From: G965215055 sp965242685
GTDB taxonomy: Bacteria > Pseudomonadota > Gammaproteobacteria > UBA4575
Assembly (NCBI GenBank): GCA_965242685.1
Contig: OZ251487.1
Coordinates: 124,001 to 188,000, forward strand
Direction of reading: 5' to 3'
Length of the DNA: 64,000 bases
The notes below the pieces were generated by a model, which saw nothing but the letters and a program-made list of their open reading frames with translations, was not told the origin of the DNA and searched no databases. Of this stretch, positions 44,732-54,300 are shown piece after piece. The translations under genes were made by a program, and so were the position numbers. Position 1 is the first letter of the stretch, and each line of letters begins with the position of its first letter.

Positions 44732-45664
44732 GTGGACCGTAAACAAACATTATCCGGCGTCATCCCTGCATCATGCAAGGGGTTACGCCTGGACAGTGCA
44801 TTGGTACGAGTATTCCCTGATTACTCGCGGGCGAGGATGCAGAAGTGGATACGCGGTGGTAACGTCCTGGTTGACGAGAAGGTGTTACGTTGCAGGGACG
44901 TGATGACGGGGGGCGAGCGCGTAACGCTTGAGACGGAATTAGTGGACGAGGTGGAATTGATCCCTCAGGCGATTGAATTGAACGTCTTCTATGAAGACGA
45001 CTCGATTCTGGTAGTCAACAAGCCTGCGGGGTTGATCGTGCACCCCGGTGCCGGCAACCCCTCCGGCACGTTGGCGAATGCCCTGCTTTACCGCTACCCC
45101 GAGCTCCGAGCCGTGCCGCGGGCAGGTATCGTACATCGTCTCGATAAAGACACGAGCGGGTTACTGATCGTGGCAAGGCAGTTGCAAAGTCACGCCGATC
45201 TGGTGGCACAATTACAGGGTGGTGACGTGGGACGAAAATATATCGCCCTGGTAAACGGTGAAATGACGACGGGAGACAGCATAAACGCCGCGATCGGACG
45301 GCATCCGGTTGAGCGTACTCGCATGGCTGTAACCGCTACCGGCAAGCCTGCAATTACTCACTATCGCGTGCGCCGTCGTTATCGGGCTTGTACTTTGCTT
45401 GATGTACGGCTTGAGACCGGTCGCACTCACCAGATCCGCGTACACATGGCGCACCGTAGATTTCCACTTGTCGGAGATCCGGTATACGGCAAGAAGATAA
45501 AGGCAAGCGGCAACGCCAATGCCGTAACACTATCGGCATTTCCTCGCCAGGCCTTACATGCGGCAAGTTTGTCACTGGTGCATCCTCGTGATGGGCGGCC
45601 ATGCGAATGGTCTGCACCGTTACCCCCGGACTTTCAGGAATTGCTTGATGGCCTTTGTGAATAA
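44732..45664 (+). CDS. rluD: 23S rRNA pseudouridine synthase RluD
   Basis: A 310-residue enzyme making pseudouridines 1911, 1915 and 1917 in 23S rRNA. N-terminal S4 RNA-binding domain (RLDSALVRVFPDYSRARMQ), catalytic motif GIVHRLDKDTSGLL with the essential Asp, and RTHQIRVHMAH. Starts at GTG 44732. The stop overlaps pgeF by one base. Confidence 0.95.
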   Translation: MDRKQTLSGVIPASCKGLRLDSALVRVFPDYSRARMQKWIRGGNVLVDEKVLRCRDVMTGGERVTLETELVDEVELIPQAIELNVFYEDDSILVVNKPAGLIVHPGAGNPSGTLANALLYRYPELRAVPRAGIVHRLDKDTSGLLIVARQLQSHADLVAQLQGGDVGRKYIALVNGEMTTGDSINAAIGRHPVERTRMAVTATGKPAITHYRVRRRYRACTLLDVRLETGRTHQIRVHMAHRRFPLVGDPVYGKKIKASGNANAVTLSAFPRQALHAASLSLVHPRDGRPCEWSAPLPPDFQELLDGLCE

Positions 45665-46407
45665 TGCGTCATCTTGATTGGATAACGCCGGATTGGCCGG
45701 CACCCGAGAACGTGGCCTGTATATCCACTTCACGCCGGGGCGGGTTCAGTCAAGGTAAATATTCGAGTCTGAATCTGGCCGCCCACGTTGGCGACAATGC
45801 CGGGCACGTTAAAAGAAATCGGGACTTACTGACAGACGAGCTACAGTTGCCCGGCGAGCCTGCATGGTTGGATCAGCGGCATGGCAAAGAGATAATCAGG
45901 CTGACGGCTGCAACCGGCAGTGGCATTCAGGCAGATGCCGCCTACGCGACGGAGGCGGGCATGGTTTGTGCGGTATTGACCGCAGACTGCCTGCCGATAC
46001 TACTTTGTGATCGGTATGGAGGGGTGGTCGCCGCCGTTCATGCGGGGTGGCGCGGGTTGCTGAACGGCGTTTTGGGGAGCACGTTGCGGGTGCTGTCCGT
46101 GGATGCAAACCGGCTTCTTTGCTGGTTGGGGCCTGCAATCGGCCCCCGTGCGTTTGAGGTAGGGGAGACGGTACGGCGGGACTTCATAGGTAGGGATGCC
46201 AGGCACCACAAGGCATTTCGAGTGATGCGGGCGGGGAAATACACCGCAGACATTTATCAGATCGCTAAAAATATTCTGACCGCGCACGGAGTAACGGCCA
46301 TATTCGGAGGAGGGCACTGTACCTATTCTGAAAGTGAGCGTTTTTTCTCCTACCGTCGTGACCGGCACACGGGAAGGATGGCGACCATGATTTGGTTGAG
46401 GCGCTGA
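45664..46407 (+). CDS. pgeF: peptidoglycan editing factor PgeF (YfiH)
   Basis: A 247-residue protein of the PgeF/YfiH family, zinc hydrolases related to laccase-domain proteins that remove wrongly built UDP-MurNAc-peptides. Metal-site marks: LDQRHGKEI, VLTADCLPILLCD and AVHAGWRGLLNGVL, then FGGGHCTYSESERFFSYRRD (named by ends FGGGHCTY and FFSYRRD). Directly coupled to rluD. Confidence 0.94.
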   Translation: MRHLDWITPDWPAPENVACISTSRRGGFSQGKYSSLNLAAHVGDNAGHVKRNRDLLTDELQLPGEPAWLDQRHGKEIIRLTAATGSGIQADAAYATEAGMVCAVLTADCLPILLCDRYGGVVAAVHAGWRGLLNGVLGSTLRVLSVDANRLLCWLGPAIGPRAFEVGETVRRDFIGRDARHHKAFRVMRAGKYTADIYQIAKNILTAHGVTAIFGGGHCTYSESERFFSYRRDRHTGRMATMIWLRR

Positions 46408-46433
46408 TCGCATGGCAGTGATCGTGCTTGAAG

Positions 46434-46465
46434 CCCTTGAGTCAAGGTCAGTTTGCCCCCATTTA
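46434..46465 (+). promoter_or_regulatory. heat-shock (sigma-32 type) promoter of clpB
   Basis: CCCTTGAG (46434-46441) and CCCCATTTA (46457-46465), 15 bases between, closely match the sigma-32 consensus (CTTGAA, 13-15 bases, CCCCATNTA). It lies 40 bases before clpB, a classic heat-shock gene. Confidence 0.85.
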
Positions 46466-46505
46466 TATAGAAATAGTTAATCGAGTCGTAATTGGGAGTT
46501 GACTC

Positions 46506-49097
46506 ATGCGTATGGAAAAACTGACCACGAAGTTTCAGCTTGCATTGCAGGAAGCGCAATCGTTGGCGGTGGATCGTGAGCACCAATTCATAGAGCCGGT
46601 TCATCTCATGTACGCCATGCTTATGCAGGAAAACAGTGCGGTAACCGCTTTATTACTGCATGCGGGCATCGATACGGACGCTATTCGGCGGCAGTGCGAC
46701 CGCGCCATCCAACGGTTGCCGGTAGTTTCGGGGACTGCCGGCGAAGTGCACGTCTCCAACTCACTGGGAGGCCTGTTGAACGTTACCGACAAACTGGCCC
46801 GGCAACGGGGAGATGATTTCATTGCATCCGAACTATTTGCGCTAGCCGCCTTGGAAGATAAGGGTGAGCTGGGGGAGATTTTACGGCGCGCCGGCGCCAA
46901 CCAGGCCATGCTAAAGGCCGCACTGGACACCATGCGGGCGGGTGAAACCGTAGCGGATTCCCATGCGGAAGACACGCGCCGGGCCTTGAGCCAATACACC
47001 ATTGACGTAACCGAGCGCGCCATAAAGGGAAAATTAGACCCGGTGATCGGTCGCGATGATGAGATTCGTCGCGCCATTCAAGTATTACAGCGGCGCACAA
47101 AAAACAATCCGGTACTGATCGGCGAGCCGGGCGTAGGGAAAACCGCCATTGTCGAAGGCCTTGCGCAACGCATCGTAAATGGTGAAGTACCGGAAGGAAT
47201 CAAAAAAAAGAAACTTCTATCCCTTGACCTGAGTGCATTGATTGCGGGCGCCAAGTTTCGGGGTGAATTTGAAGAACGTCTGAAAGCGGTCTTGAAAGAA
47301 CTCTCCAGGCAGGAAGGTCGCGTCATCCTGTTTATTGACGAACTGCACACCATGATAGGCGCCGGCAAGGCGGAAGGGGCGATGGACGCGGGGAATATGC
47401 TGAAGCCGGCGCTGGCGCGCGGCGAGCTGCATTGTATCGGCGCCACCACGCTTGACGAATATCGGCAATACATTGAAAAAGACGCCGCATTTGAACGCCG
47501 GTTTCAAAAGATCATCGTCGACGAACCCGGAGTGGAAGACACCATCGCCATCTTACGCGGGCTTAAAGAACGCTATGAAGCGCATCACGGCGTAGACATT
47601 ACCGACCCCGCCATTATTCGCGCGGCAACGCTTTCCCATCGCTATATCGTCGACCGCCAACTCCCCGACAAGGCCATTGATCTCATTGATGAGGCGGCGT
47701 CACGCATCCGCATGGAAATTGACTCCAAGCCGGAGGCGATGGACAAACTTGATCGTAAATTGATTCAACTCAAGATCGAGAGGGAAGCACTGAAAAAAGA
47801 ATCCGACGAGGCCTCCAGGAAGCACCTGGATGAATTACAGGCCGAAATACAAAAACTGGAAAGGGAATATGCGGGACTCGAAGAGATTTGGCGGGCGGAA
47901 AAAACCACGTTGCAAGGCACCAAGCAGCTTAAAGAGTTGCTTGAACAGGCGAGGATCGAGCTTGACGCCGCCCGGCGCGCGGGCGACCTGACAAAGATGT
48001 CGGAGCTGCAATACGGACGTATACCGGAGCTGGAGAAGCAATTACAACAATCCGGCAAGGCGCAAAAGACAGAGAACAAACTACTACGCAACCGGGTGAC
48101 GGACACCGAAGTTGCGGAAATCGTATCACGCTGGACCCACATACCGGTGGCCAGGATGCTGACGGGTGAACGTGAAAAAATATTACAGATGGAAGCCGCC
48201 CTGCACAAACGGATCATTGGCCAGGATGAAGCCGTACAGGTGGTTTCAAATGCCGTGCGCCGGGCGCGCGCCGGCATTTCCGATGCCAACAGACCGAACG
48301 GCTCCTTTTTATTCCTTGGCCCGACCGGCGTGGGCAAGACCGAATTGACCAAGGCACTGGCCGAATTTCTATTTGACAGTGAAGGCGCATTGATCCGCGT
48401 AGACATGTCCGAGTTCATGGAAAAGCACTCCGTGGCCAGGCTAGTCGGTGCGCCACCGGGCTATATTGGCTATGAAGAAGGGGGCTATATAACCGAAGCC
48501 GTGCGCCGCAAGCCGTACAGCGTAGTGCTGATGGACGAGATTGAAAAAGCCCATCCGGACGTCTTCAACATCCTGTTACAGGTACTGGATGACGGCCGCT
48601 TGACCGACGGGCATGGCCGCACGGTAGACTTCAAAAACACGGTAGTCATTATGACCTCAAACCTTGGCAGCGACGTGATCCAGGAACTGGCCGGAGAACA
48701 AAATTACGAAAGGATGAAGGGCGCGGTAATGGAGATCGTAAACACACAATTCAGGCCCGAATTTATCAATCGTATTGATGACGTGGTCGTATTTCACCCC
48801 TTGGCGGAAGAACACGTCCGCGCCATCGCCGAAATCCAACTGAAACATCTACAGGGCAGGCTTTCAGATTCAGACGTAAAACTCGAGTATTCCGAGGCCA
48901 CCGTAGGCAGGCTTTCCGAAGTCGGTCTTGATCCGGTGTACGGCGCCCGCCCGTTAAAGCGGGCGATACAAAAGATGATTGAAGACCCGCTGGCCCAGGC
49001 ACTGTTGTCGGGAAAAGTCCATTCCGGCCAAACCGTTCGGGTAGATCTACGGGGAGACGGGTTGCACTTCACCAACGTTGAAGATCACCGCGAGTGA
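46506..49097 (+). CDS. clpB: disaggregase ClpB
   Basis: An 863-residue AAA+ chaperone that pulls proteins out of aggregates with DnaK. N domain, first ATPase domain with GEPGVGKTAIVEGLA, coiled-coil M domain (about residues 400-530), second ATPase domain with GPTGVGKTELTKALAEF and C-terminal DPVYGARPLKRAIQ. Length is typical. Two ATGs (46506 and 46512) are possible. The last 29 bases and stop are repeated at 49113-49144. Confidence 0.98.
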   Translation: MRMEKLTTKFQLALQEAQSLAVDREHQFIEPVHLMYAMLMQENSAVTALLLHAGIDTDAIRRQCDRAIQRLPVVSGTAGEVHVSNSLGGLLNVTDKLARQRGDDFIASELFALAALEDKGELGEILRRAGANQAMLKAALDTMRAGETVADSHAEDTRRALSQYTIDVTERAIKGKLDPVIGRDDEIRRAIQVLQRRTKNNPVLIGEPGVGKTAIVEGLAQRIVNGEVPEGIKKKKLLSLDLSALIAGAKFRGEFEERLKAVLKELSRQEGRVILFIDELHTMIGAGKAEGAMDAGNMLKPALARGELHCIGATTLDEYRQYIEKDAAFERRFQKIIVDEPGVEDTIAILRGLKERYEAHHGVDITDPAIIRAATLSHRYIVDRQLPDKAIDLIDEAASRIRMEIDSKPEAMDKLDRKLIQLKIEREALKKESDEASRKHLDELQAEIQKLEREYAGLEEIWRAEKTTLQGTKQLKELLEQARIELDAARRAGDLTKMSELQYGRIPELEKQLQQSGKAQKTENKLLRNRVTDTEVAEIVSRWTHIPVARMLTGEREKILQMEAALHKRIIGQDEAVQVVSNAVRRARAGISDANRPNGSFLFLGPTGVGKTELTKALAEFLFDSEGALIRVDMSEFMEKHSVARLVGAPPGYIGYEEGGYITEAVRRKPYSVVLMDEIEKAHPDVFNILLQVLDDGRLTDGHGRTVDFKNTVVIMTSNLGSDVIQELAGEQNYERMKGAVMEIVNTQFRPEFINRIDDVVVFHPLAEEHVRAIAEIQLKHLQGRLSDSDVKLEYSEATVGRLSEVGLDPVYGARPLKRAIQKMIEDPLAQALLSGKVHSGQTVRVDLRGDGLHFTNVEDHRE

Positions 49098-49112
49098 AAT
49101 AGGGAAAGCCGC

Positions 49113-49144
49113 TCACCAACGTTGAGGATCGCCGCGAGTAAAAT
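49113..49144 (+). repeat. duplicated clpB 3' end
   Basis: Bases 49113-49144 repeat 49069-49100 (TCACCAACGTTGA at the left end, CGCGAGTAAAAT against CGCGAGTGAAAT at the right) with three differences, 44 bases downstream. Read in phase it gives TNVEDRRE then a stop, like TNVEDHRE then a stop at the end of ClpB. It lies outside the gene and has no start. Confidence 0.85.
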
Positions 49145-49246
49145 TTTCGACAAAAATGGTGAAGAAATATCGGTAAATAAAATATCGCCCCACCGCATTC
49201 GGCGGATCACCCATAGAAAAGAGGGCTTACATTCCGCACGGTTGAC

Positions 49247-50092
49247 TTACCGGCGTTCCGTCTTCGATGCCCGTATCAGCAGCCGATCCATAACGGCGGC
49301 GGGAAGCATCCTTTTAAGCACCGCAAACAGGTACGTGGGGAAGGTCACAAAATACCTTGCCTTGGGCGTTGTACTTTCAAGCGCGTGTACAATTTTCTTC
49401 AGCACCGCCTCCGGTTCCAATGTAAACGGTACCGCCGCCCCCTCCTTATCGAGTCTTTTCATTGCCGCTTGGTATTGAAGCCGAAAACGGCTCTTTTCCC
49501 CGTCGATATACCTTTTATACATAAGCAGACTATTTTGGCGAAACCGGCTGATGATCGGGCCGGGTTCTATCAATGACACATAAACGTTTGTACCCTTCAA
49601 CTCCAGACGCAGGGCATCGGTAACGCCTTCCAATGCAAACTTTGAGGCAACATACGCGCCGCGCAACGGCAACGCCACGAACCCCAGCACCGAACTAATT
49701 TGTATGATCCTGCCATATCCCTGCCTTTGCATCATCGGCATGACGGCATTGGTGAGCTCGACCAGACCGAATAAATTCGTGTCGAATTGTTGCTGCAAGG
49801 CCTCGCGCGAGAGATCTTCCACGGCGCCCGGCTGCCCGTAGCCGGCATTATTGATCAGGGCAAAAAGATGTCCTTCGGTTGCACGTGCCACCGATTCAAC
49901 GGCGCGCCGAATATCCTCCGAACGGCTTACATCCAGTTGTATGCAGTCCAGCCCCTGTCGCGTAAGCGCCTCGACGTCACTTTGGCTTCTTGCCGAAGCA
50001 AATACCCGATAGCCGCGCCGTTGCAGGCCGTGCGCCACGTGCAGACCGATACCGGAACTACAACCGGTGATTAGAACAGACTTGGCTTGCAT
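49247..50092 (-). CDS. short-chain dehydrogenase/reductase
   Basis: A 281-residue classical SDR. NAD(P) loop TGCSSGIGLHVAHGL, NNAG, the catalytic Ser (QISSV) and YVASK for Tyr and Lys. An Arg after the second strand (ASARS) suggests NADP(H). The long C-terminal part (TLEPEAVLKKIVHALE, then TFPTYLFAVLKRMLP) resembles SDRs acting on lipids or fatty alcohols/aldehydes, but the substrate cannot be named. Confidence 0.92.
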   Translation of the reverse strand: MQAKSVLITGCSSGIGLHVAHGLQRRGYRVFASARSQSDVEALTRQGLDCIQLDVSRSEDIRRAVESVARATEGHLFALINNAGYGQPGAVEDLSREALQQQFDTNLFGLVELTNAVMPMMQRQGYGRIIQISSVLGFVALPLRGAYVASKFALEGVTDALRLELKGTNVYVSLIEPGPIISRFRQNSLLMYKRYIDGEKSRFRLQYQAAMKRLDKEGAAVPFTLEPEAVLKKIVHALESTTPKARYFVTFPTYLFAVLKRMLPAAVMDRLLIRASKTERR

Positions 50093-50197
50093 GAAACGGG
50101 TGACGGTCTAACCGCGATGACTTTGGACGGGTTGCGTCCTCGATCCCCCTCGATCCTTTAGCCGTCGCGCCCTTAGCAATAAAAGTTTCGGCAATAA

Positions 50198-50228
50198 AAA
50201 AGCCGGACTTTGAAAAAGTCCGGCTTTT
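50198..50228 (-). terminator. intrinsic terminator of the substrate-binding protein gene
   Basis: AAAAGCCGGACTTT (50198-50211) and AAAGTCCGGCTTTT (50215-50228) form a perfect 14-bp stem with a 3-base loop. Read on - it is followed by TTATT after the T run, so it ends the gene at 50250; it may also work on +. Confidence 0.9.
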
Positions 50229-50249
50229 ACAGGTTAAATAAACCCGTGG

Positions 50250-51599
50250 TTACAGATCAAAGTCGTCGTCGTTGCTGTCGGCGGAACAAGGTCGAGGGGT
50301 AATTTGATTATCCATCGCATACTTCTCCGCGCCGGCATCAATGATGGACTGCGACAACGGTACGTCGCCTTCAATCCAATCCGACACGATATTCCACTGT
50401 CGCTTGTTGGCGTCCCATTGCTGGAACTTGGCCAGATGACCGCCCACGTGATCCAAACACGTCAAGCGCATCTCCGGTACTAGACCGGTCGCCCCGAGTT
50501 CCTCTATTCGCGCCGCATCCAGCACCAGGTTCTCAAATCCCCAGCGCGCCTCGGCACTCGTCAACGGACGATTACCAAACCGCTCCTGCGCGATACGCAA
50601 GGCCTCGGTATGGACAATTCCCGCCAATACGCCAAGGTTCCAGTACACCGAACCCAATCGGCTCTTATCCTGCAAGTCGCCCTTTCCGGCGCCATATACA
50701 GACTGGATAATATCCTGGACAACCTTGAAGTTGGTGCCTGCCGGATGCGTAGTGATCGCCTGGTAGCCGTCCGCGGCCTTACCTGCCGGAATGACGTCTT
50801 CGTCCGAATTGCTCCAGATGTTACCGATCAACTTGCTTACCGGATAGCCCGTGCGAACCGCCGTCTGCATCGCCACCGGATTCATTACACCCCAGCCGCG
50901 CAGCAACACATAGTCCGGGCGCAGCTTGCGAATGTTGATCCAGTGCGATTGTTGTTCGTTACCGGGATGCGGTACTTCTAGCGGATGATGCGTGCAGCCG
51001 TGCTTTTCGCACATACTGTCCATAAACGCTATCGCTTCGCGTCCATACGGCGAACCGTGATACAGCATCGCGATCTTCTTACCCTTCAGATTGGCGCGTC
51101 CGCCTTCCAGCACGTCACCGATGAAGTGCATCATAATAGAGTGCTCGTCATAGGTGTTAATGCCCGGCATGAAGTAGTACGGGAAAATATCCCCGCGCTG
51201 TCCCGCCGTCTTGCCGTGGTTGACCGCGATGATCGGCATCTTATCCTTGCGACCCGTCTCGATAAGTGCCGTGGAGATACCCACGCTCAACGGATCAAAA
51301 AACACCGCGCCGCCTTCCCGGTCTTTCAGGCGTTTGTAGCATTCTACTCCTCGCTCTACCGAATACTCGGTCTCGCATTCCGACCAAATCAGCTTAACGC
51401 CGCCTACCCCGCCGTCGCGGTCGTTGATCAGATTGTAGTAGTCCAATATGCCGCCAAAATAGCCCGTGCCTCCAGCCGCATAGGGGCCTACTCGATAGCT
51501 TGGTATCGGTACATACATGGTGTCGGCGCTATAAACCGCCGGACTTATTCCTACCACCATGCCCAATGCCAGGAGTAGCGTTATCAGTTTCTTTTTCAT
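50250..51599 (-). CDS. ABC transporter substrate-binding protein (branched-chain amino acid/urea type)
   Basis: A 449-residue periplasmic binding protein of the Leu/Ile/Val-type family. Signal peptide MKKKLITLLLALGMVVG with cleavage near YSA-DTM; then two-lobe fold (KKIAMLYHGSPYGREAIAFM, RPDYVLLRGWGVMNP). An acidic end (SADSNDDDFDL) is unusual. It has its own ribosome binding site (AGAGGAG) and terminator and no permease or ATPase genes beside it, so it is a solitary gene that may serve a transporter elsewhere. Ligand unknown. Confidence 0.9.
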   Translation of the reverse strand: MKKKLITLLLALGMVVGISPAVYSADTMYVPIPSYRVGPYAAGGTGYFGGILDYYNLINDRDGGVGGVKLIWSECETEYSVERGVECYKRLKDREGGAVFFDPLSVGISTALIETGRKDKMPIIAVNHGKTAGQRGDIFPYYFMPGINTYDEHSIMMHFIGDVLEGGRANLKGKKIAMLYHGSPYGREAIAFMDSMCEKHGCTHHPLEVPHPGNEQQSHWINIRKLRPDYVLLRGWGVMNPVAMQTAVRTGYPVSKLIGNIWSNSDEDVIPAGKAADGYQAITTHPAGTNFKVVQDIIQSVYGAGKGDLQDKSRLGSVYWNLGVLAGIVHTEALRIAQERFGNRPLTSAEARWGFENLVLDAARIEELGATGLVPEMRLTCLDHVGGHLAKFQQWDANKRQWNIVSDWIEGDVPLSQSIIDAGAEKYAMDNQITPRPCSADSNDDDFDL

Positions 51600-51844
51600 G
51601 ATTTATGTGCTCCTCTGTAATATCAATATACAAAGATAAAAGCGGCTCGCCTTCCTTTATGAATATCAATAAAACCTATTCACGTAATAGCAAGACGCTA
51701 TTTATGCTTACAATATAATAGCCATTAATGGATGGAATGCAAGAGAAAATCAAAAATTCGCAAAAATTCGGCGGCGACCAAAAAATGGCCACAAATGTAA
51801 AGGAATTTTCAGCGTATATCGGGAGTCAAGCCAGTCATTTAGGG

Positions 51845-51870
51845 GGCATTAGTTAGGAGGCATTAGTTAG
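51845..51870 (-). repeat. 14-bp tandem repeat over the stop codon of the lipoprotein gene
   Basis: GGCATTAGTTAG occurs at 51845-51856 and 51859-51870, 14 bases apart. On - each copy contains TAA; the first is the stop of the lipoprotein gene. A small case of a repeated gene end. The rest of 51600-51844 is A+T-rich with nothing else recognised. Confidence 0.75.
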
Positions 51871-52193
51871 GGCACGCACTTATAGACCTCAAAGGTCTGC
51901 TGGCCGTTGCTGACGCCCGAAACCGGTGCGACGGTATCGCCACCCATATTTGCGGCGTTATTACGCGCCAGTATCCTCAAATCTTTTACGATCACCGCCT
52001 GTGGGCGTGGGACGCTGAGCAGGGAAGGCTTAATATTTATCACCGTTCTGCCGAGTTTTTCACAGTTGGCGGCCTCGTCAACAGTGAGCAGACGCGATTT
52101 TTCTCCGCTAGCCGTTAATCGGACGGTTGCACAAGCGGCCAGCGAACCGACCGTCACCATAATCAAGCCCGTATAAAGCAATTTTCTGATCAT
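51867..52193 (-). CDS. small lipoprotein, DUF4156-like
   Basis: A 108-residue lipoprotein with lipobox SLAAC (Cys21). The mature part has CEKLGRTVINIK, then DLRILARNNAANMGGDTV, a pattern of DUF4156 envelope lipoproteins (Cys-x-x-Leu-Gly and an R-N-x-A-A-x-x-G motif), whose function is unknown. ATG 52193 was chosen over the longer frame (52283) because it yields the signal peptide and has GAGG upstream. Confidence 0.82.
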   Translation of the reverse strand: MIRKLLYTGLIMVTVGSLAACATVRLTASGEKSRLLTVDEAANCEKLGRTVINIKPSLLSVPRPQAVIVKDLRILARNNAANMGGDTVAPVSGVSNGQQTFEVYKCVP

Positions 52194-52299
52194 GCCATGC
52201 CTCGAATAAATAGCTGTGAAAATAAATATGACAAAAAATAGGAATGATATACCTAAACTAGCCAAATCTGCTATCAAATCCACCTGTTCACGGCACTGG

Positions 52300-54021
52300 T
52301 TAGCCGGTTGCGATCCTATCCCGTAAAAAACCGATGACGTCCTCCCTGGGTATCAATTGCGCGTGCGGATCCGTTCTACCCTTATATTCCACCTCCCCCT
52401 TTTCCAGGCCGCGCTCACTAACCACAAGGCGATGCGGGATACCGATTAACTCATGGTCTGCAAACAACGTTCCGGCGCGCAGATCGCGGTCGTCAAAAAG
52501 CACCTCAAGGCCCGCTTTTACCAGTTCCTCGTAGAGTATAGTACAGTTTTCCCTGACTTTCTCGGACTTGTACAGACCGATGGGCAGCAATGAAATGGTG
52601 AACGGCGCGATAGCTTGCGGCCAGATGATCCCGCGTTCATCAAAATTCTGCTCAATCGCGGCGGCGGCGATGCGCGTCACGCCGATACCGTAGCAGCCCA
52701 TCGTCACGATCTGCTCATCGGCATCCTGTCCCAGCACGCTCGCCTTTAGCGCTTGGCTATACTTATCCCCAAGCTGAAAGATATGCCCCACCTCAATGCC
52801 GCGTTTGATCGCAATCGTGCCGTTGCCGTCGGGGCTGGCGTCGCCGGCCACGATCTTGCGGATGTCTTTGCCTTCCACCTCATCGAAGCCGGCCAAGTCC
52901 CTTTCCCAGTTGACCCCGGTATAGTGATAGCCTTCCTCATTGGCGCCGCAGACAAAATTGGTCAGCGCATACGCCGCATGATCGATCACCAGTGGGCAAT
53001 TCAAATGTAACGGCCCCAGCGAACCCACCTTGCAGCCCAGGGACGCCTCAATCTCATCTTCACTTGCAAAGGTAAGCGGGTTGGCGACGCCCTCCAGCTT
53101 TTGCGCCTTAGTGACATTCAATTCATGGTCGCCGCGCAGGATCAGCGCCACCAACGGCGCGGGGTCGCCCTTGACGATCAGCGTCTTCACCGTCTGTGTG
53201 GCCGGCAGATCCAGAAATTCACAGATCGTATCGATGGTGCGCTGCTCCGGCGTCGCAATCTTCTCCAACGGTTGTTGCGCGCCTGTGTCGGGACGAGGCA
53301 TCGGCGAAGTCGGTGTAAGCTCCACGTTGGCGGCATAATCACTTTGCGTTGAAAAGGCGATGGCATCCTCTCCCGACGCCGCCAGCACGTGAAACTCATG
53401 CGAAGTGCTGCCGCCGATGGTGCCGCTGTCCGCCTCGACGGCGCGAAACTCCAAGCCCAGCCGTCTGAAAATACTGGAATACGCCTCATACATCGCCCGA
53501 TAAGTAGTCTCCAGGCACTCCTGGCTCGTATGAAAAGAATAGGCATCCTTCATAATAAATTCACGCGCGCGCATCACGCCGAAGCGGGGGCGCATCTCGT
53601 CGCGGAACTTAGTTTGGATCTGATAATAATTGACCGGCAACTGCTTATAGCTACGTATTTCTCGCCGTAGCAGATCGGTGATCACCTCCTCATGCGTAGG
53701 GCCGTAGCAAAAATCCCTGTCGTGCCGGTCGCGGATACGCAGCAACTCGGGCCCGTACTCATCCCAGCGCCCCGACTCCTGCCAAAGCTCCGCCGGCTGG
53801 ATCGAAGGCATAAAAATCTCAACGGCGCCGGCCCTATCCATCTCCTCACGGATGATATTCTCCACCTTGTGGAGAATACGCAGGCCGAGCGGTAGCCACG
53901 TATAAAGGCCGGCGGCAAGGCGGCGGATCATGCCGGCGCGCACCATCAACTTATGGCTGACGATCTCCGCGTCGGCGGGAGACTCCTTGAGCGTAAACAG
54001 AGAAAACCGGCTTGTCCGCAT
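52300..54021 (-). CDS. proS: prolyl-tRNA synthetase
   Basis: A 573-residue class II synthetase of the bacterial type, with the YbaK-like editing domain inserted (about residues 225-400) between motifs 2 and 3. Seen: GLYTWLPLGLRILHKVE, RDEMRPRFGVMRAREFIMKDAYSFH (by ends RDEMRPRFG and MKDAYSF), then the C-terminal GCYGIGVTRIAAA and the anticodon-binding end. Charges tRNA-Pro and clears Ala-tRNA-Pro. Confidence 0.97.
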   Translation of the reverse strand: MRTSRFSLFTLKESPADAEIVSHKLMVRAGMIRRLAAGLYTWLPLGLRILHKVENIIREEMDRAGAVEIFMPSIQPAELWQESGRWDEYGPELLRIRDRHDRDFCYGPTHEEVITDLLRREIRSYKQLPVNYYQIQTKFRDEMRPRFGVMRAREFIMKDAYSFHTSQECLETTYRAMYEAYSSIFRRLGLEFRAVEADSGTIGGSTSHEFHVLAASGEDAIAFSTQSDYAANVELTPTSPMPRPDTGAQQPLEKIATPEQRTIDTICEFLDLPATQTVKTLIVKGDPAPLVALILRGDHELNVTKAQKLEGVANPLTFASEDEIEASLGCKVGSLGPLHLNCPLVIDHAAYALTNFVCGANEEGYHYTGVNWERDLAGFDEVEGKDIRKIVAGDASPDGNGTIAIKRGIEVGHIFQLGDKYSQALKASVLGQDADEQIVTMGCYGIGVTRIAAAAIEQNFDERGIIWPQAIAPFTISLLPIGLYKSEKVRENCTILYEELVKAGLEVLFDDRDLRAGTLFADHELIGIPHRLVVSERGLEKGEVEYKGRTDPHAQLIPREDVIGFLRDRIATG

Positions 54022-54300
54022 AATGTTTTTTTACTTAAAACTTTATCCAAAGTTTCTAGAAGATCCGCACTACCTTGATCTACATGGCCACGAGACGTTA
54101 CAGGGGAATGTCGCCCACGGATGCCCGCAGCCATACAAAACACAGAGTGCATATAGTGAAAGAAATGCCGGTCTGATGCAACGTTATCCTTGCCGAGCAT
54201 CTCCAAGGGCTTAGAGTGTCGGGTACAACTTTACTTTACCAGGCGCCTAAAGTGCTATACTCCATATAGACAAGGATGAACGAGGCGCAAAGAGGTCAAA

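Noticed and set aside
54022..54300. Promoter pair between proS and the LysR gene
   Set aside because: TATACT at 54256 is a fair -10 box but candidate -35 boxes sit at wrong spacing; no inverted repeat typical of LysR sites was clear.
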